Part shown: positions 8,635 through 18,610 of the stretch, one piece after another
Numbering within the stretch: the first letter of the stretch is position 1
How the letters are laid out: each line of letters starts with the position of its first letter
From: Cerasicoccus maritimus
GTDB taxonomy: Bacteria > Verrucomicrobiota > Verrucomicrobiia > Opitutales > Cerasicoccaceae
Assembly: GCA_031296935.1 (NCBI GenBank)
Contig: JAVDPD010000022.1
Location: 43,262 to 107,261, forward strand
Reading direction: 5' to 3'
Length of the DNA stretch: 64,000 nt
Notes under the pieces: generated by a model
The model's input: only the letters and a program-made list of their open reading frames with translations
What the model was told of the DNA's origin: nothing
Databases searched by the model: none
Made by a program: the position numbers and the translations under genes

Positions 8635-9148
8635 GGTCGCACGCGGCGCATTTTCGCTGCCAGAGCTGATGATTGCATTGGTGATATTCGGCTTGTTGGC
8701 AGGCGGTGTCACGACGACTTTCTTGGCATTTAGTAAGGGCTTGAAAGTCTCAATGGAGCATGCTGAGCACTCGGCAAACACCCAGTATGCATTCGAGCGC
8801 ATCAACAAGAAGATGCATTCCATCAGTGAGCCGCATGCGACTTCAGCCACCAGTTTTGAATTCACGACCAAGGACCTCGGAGGGAGCGCTGAGCGGTTGA
8901 CGATTTACTTCGACGCCGAAAACGAGCAGCTCATCGAGGCCGATCGAAGCGGCAGCAAGCGTGTGCTGCTGGATAAGGTAGAGTCCGCTGAATTTACCTA
9001 CTACGACCGTTTTGGGGATGAGACCTCGACGCTTATCGACATCAACGCCGCAAAGCTGGAGATCCAAACGGAAATTTCGACCACCAATGGCACCAAAGAC
9101 ATTAAAACGGAAACATCCATCATCACCTTCCGCAATCGAATCCTATGA
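8597..9148 (+). CDS. Prepilin-like protein (PilW/GspJ type)
   Basis: 183 residues. The leader ends at GAFSLPELMIALVIFGLLAG (about residues 17-36), with cleavage after Gly and Glu at +5, followed by the hydrophobic helix. It overlaps the end of the upstream prepilin gene by 38 bases, so the two are probably translationally coupled. The beta-rich body resembles PilW/GspJ minor pilins (AFERINKKMH and TYYDRFGDE segments). It overlaps the next gene by four bases (ATGA). Confidence 0.8.
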   Translation: MDYPTKNSAPQTKVARGAFSLPELMIALVIFGLLAGGVTTTFLAFSKGLKVSMEHAEHSANTQYAFERINKKMHSISEPHATSATSFEFTTKDLGGSAERLTIYFDAENEQLIEADRSGSKRVLLDKVESAEFTYYDRFGDETSTLIDINAAKLEIQTEISTTNGTKDIKTETSIITFRNRIL

Positions 9149-10554
9149 AAACTGTTTACCACTCACGTCGTGGCTCAGTCATCCTGCTAGCCATGATTTT
9201 CAGCGCTATTGCGATTCTTTCTATCGTATACATGAGTCGCGGTTTAATAACCCAGCACCGGACGACCGTTCGTTATGGCCTCGGGTACACGGCATTTCAC
9301 TTGGCGGAGTCGGGCATCGAGCTTGGTATGCATGCCATTACAGAAGAGTCGCTTGGCAGCAGCGACTGGTCCAAAACAAGTGACTTGACCTGGGTCTATT
9401 CGGATGATTCTCCCGTCGGGCAATACGACTCAAACACTACTGTTAGAGTCGTGGAGCAAGGCGGTGGCGAATACCTGATCACCTCGTTGGCGACGATCGA
9501 CATGGCAGGCGATTCCGTCCAGCGCGCCGTTGAGACATTGGTTAGGCAGGGCCTGAGTGAAGAGCAGGAAGAGGAAAATACAGGCTCTGGCGTTTTTGCT
9601 TACGGTATGATCGCTCGCGACAAAATTAAGCTCAACCACAATAATCCTGGGATGATCGTAGCTAGCTACGACAGCACCGTGGATAACGGTGTGCCTGAGT
9701 TTGGAGTGAACACAGGCCGTTATGTCACCGTCGCTACTCCTGCCTCCGGCGACAGCGCGATTAAAATCAATAATTCCACCGTTCATGGCTCCATTCGTAC
9801 TGGCGGCGGTTCGGTTAAATACAGTTCTGGATACAATAATCCGAATCAGGAGGACCAAAACGCCATCGTTATCGGGCCTGACTCTTCGCAAACCAGTGGG
9901 GTGGACGCCAATTATATTTCTACCGATTTCGACGGCGAAATCACAGATCCGGATATTCCCACTTCAGATGGCTATACGGTGGTTTCTTACGACCAGAACT
10001 ACTGGCAGAACACTAGGACTATTTCGTTGGGAAATACCTTGACCCCAACTTGGGTCGACACAGAGCGTATTTCGACCAACCAGAACGCCACTATGACGAT
10101 TTATGGCACGGTGGTGATTGACGCAAAGCGCAATTTGAACCTTGGTGGCAACATCGAAATCCAGCCCGATGCAAGCCTCATCATCATGGCGGGTGAAAAC
10201 ATCCACGTGAATGCTGATTACATCGATCAGCAATATCCATCGCAGTTTCAGATAATTGCAAAGAACAGCCAAGACGTTGTTTTGAATAACTTCGATGTCT
10301 TCACTGGGGTGATTAACGCGCCTAATTCGAATGTCCGTTTAGCGGGTGTTGGCGGCTCGCCCAAGAGCCAGTTTCGCGGTGCTGTCGTTGCAAGCTATAT
10401 TGAGGTGACCAATGGTACTGAGTTTTACTACGACGTGAACCTCGGCGACGGCGCGTCGGATGATAGCGGTGACTACAGCGATGGCGAAGCCGAAGTCGGT
10501 GAACTAGAGCTCGTCAGCTGGGCCGAAGTTTCGCCCTCAAAGGCATTCAATTAA
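9145..10554 (+). CDS. PilX-like pilus protein with large C-terminal beta domain
   Basis: 469 residues. RRGSVILLAMIFSAIAILS at about 8-26 is a PilX-type N-terminus: a short basic leader ending in Gly and a hydrophobic helix, without the Glu at +5. AFHLAESGIELGMHAI near 50-65 is the typical segment after it. The C-terminal half (about 250-450) is beta-rich and repetitive in style (GVINAPNSNVRLAG, SQFRGAVVASYIEV), like the DUF7305-type domain found on PilX-like proteins of Verrucomicrobiota and other phyla. Likely role: minor pilin or adhesin presented on a type IV filament. Third gene of the unit. Confidence 0.68.
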   Translation: MKTVYHSRRGSVILLAMIFSAIAILSIVYMSRGLITQHRTTVRYGLGYTAFHLAESGIELGMHAITEESLGSSDWSKTSDLTWVYSDDSPVGQYDSNTTVRVVEQGGGEYLITSLATIDMAGDSVQRAVETLVRQGLSEEQEEENTGSGVFAYGMIARDKIKLNHNNPGMIVASYDSTVDNGVPEFGVNTGRYVTVATPASGDSAIKINNSTVHGSIRTGGGSVKYSSGYNNPNQEDQNAIVIGPDSSQTSGVDANYISTDFDGEITDPDIPTSDGYTVVSYDQNYWQNTRTISLGNTLTPTWVDTERISTNQNATMTIYGTVVIDAKRNLNLGGNIEIQPDASLIIMAGENIHVNADYIDQQYPSQFQIIAKNSQDVVLNNFDVFTGVINAPNSNVRLAGVGGSPKSQFRGAVVASYIEVTNGTEFYYDVNLGDGASDDSGDYSDGEAEVGELELVSWAEVSPSKAFN

Positions 10555-10567
10555 TTCGTCCGCACAG

Positions 10568-12469
10568 TTATTCTACGCGCTGTAGTTTGTAGAACACTGG
10601 CACCTCAGCATCGGCATCTATAGTGAAGCTGCCTGAGGTATCTCCGTCTATTACCTGGAAAAACTGGACGGGGGTAAAGGTCTGAAGGTCAGTGGAAGTC
10701 ATGAGTTCGACCATATCATACTCCGGTTGATCCCAGGTTCCCACACCGTCCTCAAAGGAGGTCAGGCGGAAGAAGTCACTGGCGTTAGTGGGATCAGTGT
10801 CACCCAGAAATTCCTGTTCGTTAGTTTGTCCGTCATTGTCGAAATCATCGTCTGGGCCCATGTTGGCTCCAGGCGATGTTTGCCCAAAGTATGTGGTCAT
10901 CCAGGAGTCTGGTAGACCATCCGGAGCCCCGCTGGGGCGGGTGTCCAAGAGGATTGCTTTGAGGCTTATGATAAAAGCGCCGGATTGGTATTGGCCGTCG
11001 CTGGCGCGTAATATTAAACGGCGCCCGGTGAAGAATGCAGGTGGAGTGGCAACGCTGTCGCCAAAAGTAGAGGAGGGGGTGAACTCCACGTAGGTGTCAT
11101 TGTCCACGATTTCACTCGTCATTTTAGTCGAGTCGACATCTTCCAGGACTTCCAGCGTGACACTGTCGCCATCGATGTCGCCATAGGCCAGACGGTAGCG
11201 ATTGATGGAATCGTTTTGAATGGGAGCAAAGCCGTTCACCAGCTTCACGTAGCGGCTAAAGCCATAGGGCGGGGTGTTGTCGGTGGGGTAGGCCTTGGCG
11301 ATAATACCCTCGTCATAGCTCGTAATGGCGGCGCCGCGCCCATCATTATGGACTTGGAAATACATCGTTGCGCCTGACAAAAACGGGTCTGCTTCAAACT
11401 GGTTTTCACTGCTATGGGCTAAGCCCAGCGCATGACCTAGTTCGTGAGTGAGCACTTCTTTGAACTTAGGTAAATTTTGCAGCGAACTCTTATCGTGGTC
11501 CAGGATGACGAATCCGCGATTCGCTTGCTCAAACTCTAAGCCATTGATGACGCCACCGGGCGGATAGGTGCTCGAAGCGGAGAAGGATTGCCCACCCAAG
11601 CCCAGAGTAGAGGTCCCATTATCAATGGTGTTAAAAGTGTCGTGGAATTGGATGAAGATATAGCCGTCTGGCTTGTAGTCTGGATTTTGGGAGCTGCTGA
11701 TTAAAATATTGGCAGCCAGGGCAAACGTTTCGCTTCCCACGATTTCCAAATCTACCGAACTGGCCGCTTCCCACGCTGCGATGGCTTCTTCAAGCGCCTC
11801 TAGGCAATCAGCGGCGCTGATGCCGGGCGGAGTCGTTGAAACGTCGTATAATACAGGGATGTAGCTTCCTCGGTCTGGGGCGAGGTAGCGCCTGGGCGTA
11901 TCGCCTCCTGAGAGGCCGGTGCTTGTTACGCTTGCCTGTGAAACACTGGTTTCGGCGAGGGCGCGATAATTGGCCCCCGTCTGCGGTTCTTCGGTCAGGA
12001 TGTCTCGAATGTCCTCTAGCCAGTCTTCTGCGCTTTCTTCGGCCAGAGTGTAGCTTGGGCTGACCCAATCCGCGTGGAGCGGGGTGATGCCGTAGGGTGC
12101 TTCCAGAAATTGCGGGCCGTAGGCGCTGGTCTCAAGAATGACGAGGGCGCGCACATGGGGATTCAGGAAGGGATAGGAGCTAATGTAGTTTGCTTCTTCG
12201 CCCACGACGCCACCGGGTTGGCTGGCCCAAAAATACTGCGGCAAGGAGCCTTTAAGCGGTTCTATCACCCGAAGCAGCGCTTTGGTGCGAATGGCGCCGG
12301 TAACTGTCCGGTAGCCGGTTACATTTGTGATCTCAACAACTGCAATTGCGTCAGCGCGGTTGATAAGCGCTTGGTTTGAGGTGTATTCTACAGACGCGCC
12401 GGAGCTGGATGCAGTGGCTGCCAGCAAAAAGAGACCGATGAGTACTAGCTGATATATGGTTCGAATCAT
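10568..12469 (-). CDS. Secreted matrixin-like zinc metallopeptidase
   Basis: From the ATG at 12469 the protein has 633 residues with a clear signal peptide (MIRTIYQLVLIGLFLLAATA). The frame is open to 12529, but the extra 20 residues hide the signal peptide. Zinc site: HELGHALGLAH, with His342, Glu343, His346 and His352 in this numbering, the extended motif of metzincins (M10/M12-type). A C-terminal DDDFDNDGQTNEQEF segment is a calcium-binding (thrombospondin type-3-like) repeat followed by GDTDPTNASDFF, common on secreted Opitutae proteins. Substrate unknown. Convergent with the pilus genes, 13 bases apart. Confidence 0.85.
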   Translation of the reverse strand: MIRTIYQLVLIGLFLLAATASSSGASVEYTSNQALINRADAIAVVEITNVTGYRTVTGAIRTKALLRVIEPLKGSLPQYFWASQPGGVVGEEANYISSYPFLNPHVRALVILETSAYGPQFLEAPYGITPLHADWVSPSYTLAEESAEDWLEDIRDILTEEPQTGANYRALAETSVSQASVTSTGLSGGDTPRRYLAPDRGSYIPVLYDVSTTPPGISAADCLEALEEAIAAWEAASSVDLEIVGSETFALAANILISSSQNPDYKPDGYIFIQFHDTFNTIDNGTSTLGLGGQSFSASSTYPPGGVINGLEFEQANRGFVILDHDKSSLQNLPKFKEVLTHELGHALGLAHSSENQFEADPFLSGATMYFQVHNDGRGAAITSYDEGIIAKAYPTDNTPPYGFSRYVKLVNGFAPIQNDSINRYRLAYGDIDGDSVTLEVLEDVDSTKMTSEIVDNDTYVEFTPSSTFGDSVATPPAFFTGRRLILRASDGQYQSGAFIISLKAILLDTRPSGAPDGLPDSWMTTYFGQTSPGANMGPDDDFDNDGQTNEQEFLGDTDPTNASDFFRLTSFEDGVGTWDQPEYDMVELMTSTDLQTFTPVQFFQVIDGDTSGSFTIDADAEVPVFYKLQRVE

Positions 12470-12668
12470 CACGGGAGCACGGGATCTTAATTTGCAGGGA
12501 CTAATAAACAGCAATGTCGATTTTGGCAATCAAGGAACGTAATACCCGATATCTTAGCAGGCTAATAGCTCATTTTGTGGTTTAGCTAAATGTTCCCATC
12601 AATAAATCTAGATGTATTGATTTAAAGTCTTGATTTTCTGCTCAGGCTGCGCACTTTGCTAGAGCCTT

Positions 12669-13841
12669 ATGAGTAAATCTTACCACTTTTCCTCGGAATC
12701 CGTGGGTGAAGGTCACCCCGATAAAGTTGCTGACTACATCTCGGACAGCATTCTCGACGCCTGCCTCGCGCAGGACCCCAAGAGCCGTGTGGCTTGCGAA
12801 ACGCTCGTGAAGAGCAACGTCGTGACGGTGGCTGGTGAAATCACCACTTCCGCCAATTTTGACTACAACCACGTTATCCGCGAAGCTATTCGTGACATCG
12901 GCTACATCAACAGCGACGATGTTTTCCACGCTGACGAAGTTTTCATCAACAACATCCTGACCAAGCAGTCAGGTGACATCGCACAGGGGGTGGACGCCGC
13001 TGGCGCCGAAGGCAAGGACACGGAAGAGCAGGGCGCAGGCGACCAAGGCATCATGTTCGGCATCGCTTGCAACGAGACCCCCGAGCTCATGCCCGCGCCG
13101 GTCATGTATGCGCACCGTTTGCTCCGCAAAATGGCGGAAATCCGCAAGGCCGAAAACAGCCCCGCGCCGTGGTTGCGCCCCGACTGTAAGAGCCAGGTAG
13201 CCGTTGCTTACGAAGACGGCAAGCCGGTTAAGATCAACAACGTCGTCATCTCCACCCAGCACGCCGAAGCTGTTACGCTGGCCGAGATCAAGGAATTCCT
13301 GATCGAAAACGTCATCAAGCCTGAGCTGCCTGCCGACATGATCGACGAAGACACCCAGTTCCTGATCAACCCAACTGGCCGTTTCGTCATTGGCGGGCCT
13401 CAAGGCGACGCTGGCCTCACCGGCCGCAAGATCATCGTCGACACTTACGGCGGCTACGGTCGTCACGGTGGGGGCGCTTTCTCCGGCAAGGACCCGTCGA
13501 AGGTCGACCGCTCGGCTGCATACATGTGCCGTTGGGTTGCCAAGAACATCGTGGCCGCAGGCCTCGCCGATAAGGTTGAGCTACAGGTCGCTTACGCAAT
13601 CGGCTACCCGCACCCGACTTCGATTCACATCGACGCCTTCGGCACCGAAAAAGCTCCTCTCGAAGCCATCGTCAAGGCGGTCAAGGAAGTCTTCAGCTTC
13701 AAGCCAGCCGACATCGTCAAGCAGCTCGACCTGCTGCGTCCGATCTATCGCGACACCACTCACTATGGCCACTTCGCCAAGGAAGGTCTGCCGTGGGAAT
13801 GCACGGCCAAGGCCGAAGAACTGAAATCTGCGATTTCTTAA
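12669..13841 (+). CDS. metK: S-adenosylmethionine synthetase
   Basis: Makes S-adenosylmethionine from methionine and ATP; cytoplasmic homotetramer. 390 residues, full length. Motifs: [20 protein letters not shown] at residues 7-26 (ATP and metal site), [10 protein letters not shown] near 124, and [18 protein letters not shown] near 268-285. It is followed 95 bases later by ahcY, so the two make the activated methyl cycle unit. The 139-base upstream region contains short inverted repeats (ATCAATA at 12599 with TATTGAT at 12616), but no recognised SAM riboswitch class could be assigned. Confidence 0.97.
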   Translation: MSKSYHFSSESVGEGHPDKVADYISDSILDACLAQDPKSRVACETLVKSNVVTVAGEITTSANFDYNHVIREAIRDIGYINSDDVFHADEVFINNILTKQSGDIAQGVDAAGAEGKDTEEQGAGDQGIMFGIACNETPELMPAPVMYAHRLLRKMAEIRKAENSPAPWLRPDCKSQVAVAYEDGKPVKINNVVISTQHAEAVTLAEIKEFLIENVIKPELPADMIDEDTQFLINPTGRFVIGGPQGDAGLTGRKIIVDTYGGYGRHGGGAFSGKDPSKVDRSAAYMCRWVAKNIVAAGLADKVELQVAYAIGYPHPTSIHIDAFGTEKAPLEAIVKAVKEVFSFKPADIVKQLDLLRPIYRDTTHYGHFAKEGLPWECTAKAEELKSAIS

Positions 13842-13936
13842 AATTATGAATTATGAATTATGAATGCTGAAAACTATCAGCACGTTCGCAGTCGATTTCA
13901 TAATTCATAATTCTGAATTCATAATTCAGCAATTAC
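13842..13936. repeat. AT-rich inverted repeat spacer between metK and ahcY
   Basis: Copies of ATTATGA at 13842-13865 are mirrored by TTCATAATTCATAATT at 13897-13912 and again at 13914-13927; in between is a hairpin TGCTGA/TCAGCA. The spacer can fold into a long stem. Its style (short reiterated words as an inverted repeat) resembles the ends of the four-helix-bundle cassette at 53.1-53.5 kb, without a gene inside. Confidence 0.65.
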
Positions 13937-15376
13937 ATGAGCACCGTAACAGAAACAACCACTGACTATAAAGTTCGCGACATCACGTTGGCCGATTTCG
14001 GCCGCAAGGAAGTCGAGATCGCTCAATTCGAAATGCCGGGCCTCATGGCCACGCGCGAAAAGTATGCCGGCGAGCAGCCCCTGAAGGGCGTCCGTATCAT
14101 GGGCTCGCTGCACATGACGATTCAGACCGCTGTTCTGATCGAAACCCTGAAGGCACTCGGTGCTGACGTGCGCTGGTGCTCCTGCAACATTTACTCCACC
14201 CAGGACCACGCGGCGGCTTATGTCGCGAAGAACCTCGGTGTGCCGGTCTTTGCCTGGAAGGGCGAAACCCTCGAGGAATACTGGTGGTGCACTGAGCAGG
14301 CCCTCACTTGGCCGGACGGCACAGGCCCGCAGCTCATCGTTGACGACGGTGGCGACGCGACGCTCCTCATCCACAAGGGCTTCGAGCTCGAGAATGGCGA
14401 CAAGTGGGTCGACAGCGATTCCAGCAGCCTCGAAGAGCAAGTCATCAAGAAGCTGCTCAAGAAGATCAACGCTGATAAGCCGAACCACTGGCACAGCGTG
14501 ATGGAAGACTGGAAGGGCGTTTCCGAAGAAACGACTACCGGCGTTCACCGCCTCTACGAAATGCACAAGAAGGGCAAGCTCCTCGTGCCGGCGATCAACG
14601 TCAACGACTCTGTCACCAAGAGCAAGTTTGACAACCTTTACGGCTGCCGCGAGTCCCTCGTGGACGGCATCAAGCGCGCCACCGACGTCATGATTTCGGG
14701 CAAGGTTGCCGTGATCTGTGGTTACGGCGACGTGGGCAAGGGCTGCGCCCAAGCCATGCGCGCTCAAGGCGCTCAAGTGGTGGTCACCGAAGTTGATCCG
14801 ATTTGCGCACTGCAAGCCGCCATGGAAGGTTTCCGTGTGCTGACCGTTGAAGACACTCTTGGCTGGGGCGACATCTATGTCACCACCACGGGCAACTTCG
14901 GCATCATCAGCGCTGACCAGATGTCCAAGATGAAGGATCAGGCCATCGTCTGCAACATCGGCCACTTCGACAACGAAATCGAAGTCGATAAGCTGAACGA
15001 CATGCCCGGCGTCGACCACGAGGAAATCAAGCCCGACAACCAGGGCGCGGTGGACAAATACACTTTCCCGACCGGCAACTGCATTTACCTGCTGGCCAAG
15101 GGCCGCCTCGTCAACCTAGGTTGCGCAACGGGTCACCCGTCCTTCGTGATGTCGAACAGCTTCACCAACCAGGTGCTCGCTCAAGTTGAGCTCTGGAAGA
15201 ACGTCGAAACCTACAAGCCAGGTGTTTACATCCTGCCGAAGCACCTCGACGAAGAAGTCGCTCGCCTGCACCTGCAGAAGATCGGCTGCAAGCTGACCAA
15301 ACTCTCGCCCGAGCAGGCAGAATACATCGGCGTAACGGTTGAGGGCCCCTACAAGCCTGAGCACTATCGCTACTAG
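13937..15376 (+). CDS. ahcY: Adenosylhomocysteinase
   Basis: Hydrolyses S-adenosylhomocysteine to adenosine and homocysteine using bound NAD, removing the inhibitory product of SAM-dependent methylation. 479 residues, full length. Motifs: [16 protein letters not shown], the [15 protein letters not shown] segment, the Rossmann motif [19 protein letters not shown] near 256-274, and the C-terminal PYKPEHYRY ending required for NAD and tetramer contacts. Second gene after metK; a terminator follows. Confidence 0.97.
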   Translation: MSTVTETTTDYKVRDITLADFGRKEVEIAQFEMPGLMATREKYAGEQPLKGVRIMGSLHMTIQTAVLIETLKALGADVRWCSCNIYSTQDHAAAYVAKNLGVPVFAWKGETLEEYWWCTEQALTWPDGTGPQLIVDDGGDATLLIHKGFELENGDKWVDSDSSSLEEQVIKKLLKKINADKPNHWHSVMEDWKGVSEETTTGVHRLYEMHKKGKLLVPAINVNDSVTKSKFDNLYGCRESLVDGIKRATDVMISGKVAVICGYGDVGKGCAQAMRAQGAQVVVTEVDPICALQAAMEGFRVLTVEDTLGWGDIYVTTTGNFGIISADQMSKMKDQAIVCNIGHFDNEIEVDKLNDMPGVDHEEIKPDNQGAVDKYTFPTGNCIYLLAKGRLVNLGCATGHPSFVMSNSFTNQVLAQVELWKNVETYKPGVYILPKHLDEEVARLHLQKIGCKLTKLSPEQAEYIGVTVEGPYKPEHYRY

Positions 15377-15396
15377 AATTCGAGGAATGACTTTTT

Positions 15397-15426
15397 CAAA
15401 CCGCTCCAATTTGGGGCGGTTTTTTT
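15397..15426 (+). terminator. Intrinsic terminator after ahcY
   Basis: Stem AAACCGCTCC / GGGGCGGTTT with loop AATTT, followed by a run of seven T, 20 bases past the ahcY stop. Confidence 0.9.
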
Positions 15427-15452
15427 GTCAATAATTTTAGAGGAGGCGACAA

Positions 15453-16682
15453 ATGTCCGCTCGCCAAATCTCCAAAAATCACTTGGATGAATTAGTGCCG
15501 CCTGCTGAAGGTATTAGTTTCGTTCAACAGCTTCCCCTTATTAAATCTTTGCGGGAGGCCGTCGATCCCGGTGTCTATCGACGTTTGCCGAAGGACTGGC
15601 TGATCGCGTTGACTGATGTTCAGGGTTCCACGGAAAATCTGCGTCTTGGGCGCTACAAGGAAGTCAATGGGGTGGGCGTTGCGGCCATTGCGGGCGTGCG
15701 CAACCAACACAAACCAGAGGAAATTCCGTTCGTATTTGGTGGTGACGGCGCAACGTTCTGTTTGCCGCCAGAGCGTCGGGCGGATGTCGAAGCGGTGCTG
15801 CGGGCCAGCAGTCGTATGGCGCGCGAGGACTTCGGGCTCAAGCTGCGCATTGGCATTGTCCCGCACGCGGACATCATTGCGCAGGGGAGGGAAGTGCGGG
15901 TAGCGCGGCTTCAACTGACCGAGTGGGTTACGCAGACCATGTTCATGGGAGGCGGCTTGGAAAAGGCAGACGAGCTGGTCAAGGATCCGCGGGCGGATAA
16001 CCCGTACCGGCTCACGGAAGAAGGCCCGCAAAACGCTGATTTCTCTGGCTTGGAATGCCGCTGGGATAATGTCCCAAGCCGACATGGAGAAACGGTGGCT
16101 TACATTTTTCGGGCGATGGGCACGGAGCATCAGCGCGCGTCGATCTTCCGTCAGTTAATTGCGATGGTGGAGGACGCATATGGCGACTCGGAGCAGTCCA
16201 ATCCTCTCCATTTGGGTGGGCTCAAGCTCACCAACAAGCCGGCTTTGCTGCGGCTTGAGCAACGGGTGAGGACGTTTGCCCAGAACGCTGTGCGTCGCTG
16301 GAGCTATGGCAAATACTTGCGCCTCCAAATCATCGTTGGACGGATTATCATGAAGTATGGGCTGAAGTTTGCGGGGGTAGACTGGAGCCATTATCAACGG
16401 GACCTGATTGCTAACGCTGATTTTCGTAAGATAGACGACTGTTTACGTTTTGTCTTGTCGGGCACAACAGGGCAACGCGAAGAGCTGATTGCCCGCGTCA
16501 AAGAAGCATTCAAGCCAGAGCAGCTTGTTTTCGGGAGTCACGTGGCTGACTCAGCGATCATGACGTGTGTTATTGACGACTATCAGCACGAGCACCTTCA
16601 TTTTGTGGACGGTGCTGATGGCGGCTACGCCTTGGCCGCCAAGCAAATGAAAGCCAAAATAAAGGCGCTTGAAACAGCCTGA
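15453..16682 (+). CDS. DUF3095 family protein, nucleotide-cyclase-like
   Basis: 409 residues, with a strong ribosome site (AGGAGG, seven bases before the ATG). DWLIALTDVQGSTENLR near 47-63 and FVFGGDGATFCLPPE near 88-102 are the conserved blocks of DUF3095 and resemble the two metal-binding segments of class III nucleotide cyclases (first Asp in a TD.QGST context, then GGDG). Some relatives are named adenylate cyclase, but activity is not established. No transmembrane or sensor domain. It lies alone between the ahcY terminator and a HAD gene. Confidence 0.7.
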   Translation: MSARQISKNHLDELVPPAEGISFVQQLPLIKSLREAVDPGVYRRLPKDWLIALTDVQGSTENLRLGRYKEVNGVGVAAIAGVRNQHKPEEIPFVFGGDGATFCLPPERRADVEAVLRASSRMAREDFGLKLRIGIVPHADIIAQGREVRVARLQLTEWVTQTMFMGGGLEKADELVKDPRADNPYRLTEEGPQNADFSGLECRWDNVPSRHGETVAYIFRAMGTEHQRASIFRQLIAMVEDAYGDSEQSNPLHLGGLKLTNKPALLRLEQRVRTFAQNAVRRWSYGKYLRLQIIVGRIIMKYGLKFAGVDWSHYQRDLIANADFRKIDDCLRFVLSGTTGQREELIARVKEAFKPEQLVFGSHVADSAIMTCVIDDYQHEHLHFVDGADGGYALAAKQMKAKIKALETA

Positions 16683-16762
16683 TTGAGGCCGCTTATCAGG
16701 GGCATCAAAATTTGGAGCGTTTTCAAATTGCCGCCCGTGCTTGAGGCCGCAATATTCCGATT

Positions 16763-17665
16763 ATGGCACTTAAGCTGAAACCCGTTGATATCATCCGTAA
16801 CAATTCCCCGGAAATGGAGCCAGTCCCGACTGGCCAAAAGCCTAAGCTGAAAAAGCTCAAGGGCATCCGCGCTGTCTTGTTCGACATTTATGGCACGCTC
16901 TTTCAGAGCGGAGTGGGCGACATCTCACTCGTTGCAAACGACAAATCCAAAACCCGCGAAAAACTCATTCGTCAATCGATTGAAGAGGTCGGCTTCATTC
17001 TTCTGGATGAGAAAACGCCGATCAATGAACTCTTCCTCGACACGATTAAGGCCGAGCAGGACATCCGTCGCGATCAGGGGACGCCGTTTCCCGAGGTGGA
17101 CATCATCGGCGTGTGGGAGGACCTGCTCGGGCAACTCGAAGCCTATGAGCTGATCCGTGGTCGCAGCACGCGCAACAACCTTATGCAGCTCGCAACGCTC
17201 TTCGAGGTGCGCGTGAATCCGGTTTACCCGATGCCTGGCGTGCTCGATGTTTTTGAAAGCTGCCTCGACAAAGGCAAGAGCCTCGGACTCGTTTCCAATG
17301 CGCAGGCTTTCACGCCGCTCTTATTCGATGCCTTCTTTGAAGACAGCCCACATGATCTTGGTTTGGAAGAATTGCTCTGCATTTATTCCTATGAACACAG
17401 TGTGGCCAAGCCCGGCCCTGGTCTCTACGAAATCGCCAAGGAGCGCCTCCAAGCCCTTGACGGCATTGCACCAGAAGAAACTCTCTTCATCGGCAACGAT
17501 TTGCGCAACGATATTTGGCCTGCGCAGGAACTAGGATTTAAGACTGCGCTCTTTGCAGGTGACAACCGTTCTCTGCGCCTCAGAGAGGATGATTCCGATT
17601 GTCAGGACGTAACGCCCGACTTGGTCGTTACTGAGCTTGAGCAGATACCCGAGTGCTTTGGATAG
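16763..17665 (+). CDS. HAD-superfamily hydrolase
   Basis: 300 residues, with a basic, disordered N-terminal tail of about 35 residues. HAD motifs in order: motif I FDIYGTLF with nucleophile Asp41; motif II LVSNAQAF near 177; motif III Lys in VAKPGPGLYEIA near 215; motif IV FIGNDLRNDIWPAQELGF near 245. The second motif-I residue is Tyr (DIYGT), whereas many phosphatases have DxDGT, so phosphatase activity is less certain than the fold. Substrate unknown. Stands alone on the plus strand. Confidence 0.82.
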   Translation: MALKLKPVDIIRNNSPEMEPVPTGQKPKLKKLKGIRAVLFDIYGTLFQSGVGDISLVANDKSKTREKLIRQSIEEVGFILLDEKTPINELFLDTIKAEQDIRRDQGTPFPEVDIIGVWEDLLGQLEAYELIRGRSTRNNLMQLATLFEVRVNPVYPMPGVLDVFESCLDKGKSLGLVSNAQAFTPLLFDAFFEDSPHDLGLEELLCIYSYEHSVAKPGPGLYEIAKERLQALDGIAPEETLFIGNDLRNDIWPAQELGFKTALFAGDNRSLRLREDDSDCQDVTPDLVVTELEQIPECFG

Positions 17666-17833
17666 TCATGGTATTTTGAGAGCGCTAAAGAAGCAGGCGT
17701 TTAACACGAACTATAAACTTGGCCTGCTGGTATTCTGCCGGCAGGCCTTCGAGTAATTTGCGCAAACGATGCAACTTGAATCCACAATGCACTAACCGCT
17801 TGCGCGATAGCTCAATTTTAGCAATTTAAACGC

Positions 17834-18610
17834 GTGCCTGACAAACTCAGACTCGTCACTTTCAATATCGCTCACGGGCGCGGATTGTCTCTCTACCAGA
17901 AGTTCAGTTCTCCGGAGCGTATTCGCAAAAACCTGCGAGCAATCGGTGAGCTCATGAAAAGAGTGGATGCCGATATTGTCGCCATGCAGGAGGTTGATGA
18001 GGATTCGCATTGGAACTGGAACATCAATCTGCTCAAGGAGATCCAGGCCGCCGCTGGGTACGAGTATGCGGAGTTGGGCGTGAATAATCGCCGCGAGGGC
18101 AAGCGCCCGCTGTCTTACGGTAACGCAATCCTTTCCCGCTACCCACTAGAGCATTGGCATAACCAGGCTTTTGGGGAAGCCACGTTAGGCGAGAAAGGGT
18201 TTCTCTACGCGGAAATTCTCTATAAGGGACAGGTGCTGCCTTTGCTCAACGTTCATCTGGATTTTCGTTCGCGCAAGCGTCGCTTGGAGCAGGTCGAACA
18301 GATCGTAGACTATATCATCGAGAATGCACATCGTGGTCCGGACGAACGTCCGCTCGCGCCTATTATCTGCGGAGATTTCAACAGTCGTTCACGCCCGAAG
18401 GCAGACGCCGTCCACCACCTGTTTCAGCACATCCTCAAGCACCGCGAATATCATCTCTACCCGCGGGACAAGCGGACCTTCCCTGCGCATTTGCCCAGCA
18501 AAACGATCGACTTTGTTTTTCTGCCCGAGCCTTATCGGATGACCGCCTGTGAGGTGCTGCCTGGGTTCTTTTCTGACCACAAGCCTGTGCTGCTGGAGTT
18601 CGATGTATAG
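17834..18610 (+). CDS. Endonuclease/exonuclease/phosphatase (EEP) family protein
   Basis: 258 residues from a GTG start. Motifs of the DNase I-like fold: RLVTFNIAHGRG near 5-16, MQEVDEDSHWN near 53-63 (metal-binding Glu), LLNVHLDFRSRKR near 138, ICGDFNSRS near 180 (Asp/Asn) and FFSDHKPVLLEF at the C-terminus (catalytic His). No signal peptide, so probably cytoplasmic. Relatives cleave DNA, inositol phosphates or lipids; the substrate cannot be told from sequence. A large inverted-repeat element follows. Confidence 0.85.
   Translation: MPDKLRLVTFNIAHGRGLSLYQKFSSPERIRKNLRAIGELMKRVDADIVAMQEVDEDSHWNWNINLLKEIQAAAGYEYAELGVNNRREGKRPLSYGNAILSRYPLEHWHNQAFGEATLGEKGFLYAEILYKGQVLPLLNVHLDFRSRKRRLEQVEQIVDYIIENAHRGPDERPLAPIICGDFNSRSRPKADAVHHLFQHILKHREYHLYPRDKRTFPAHLPSKTIDFVFLPEPYRMTACEVLPGFFSDHKPVLLEFDV

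Noticed and set aside
12530-12668. Possible SAM riboswitch upstream of metK
   Set aside because: Short inverted repeats are present, but the conserved cores of SAM-I, SAM-II or SAM/SAH classes could not be found by eye.
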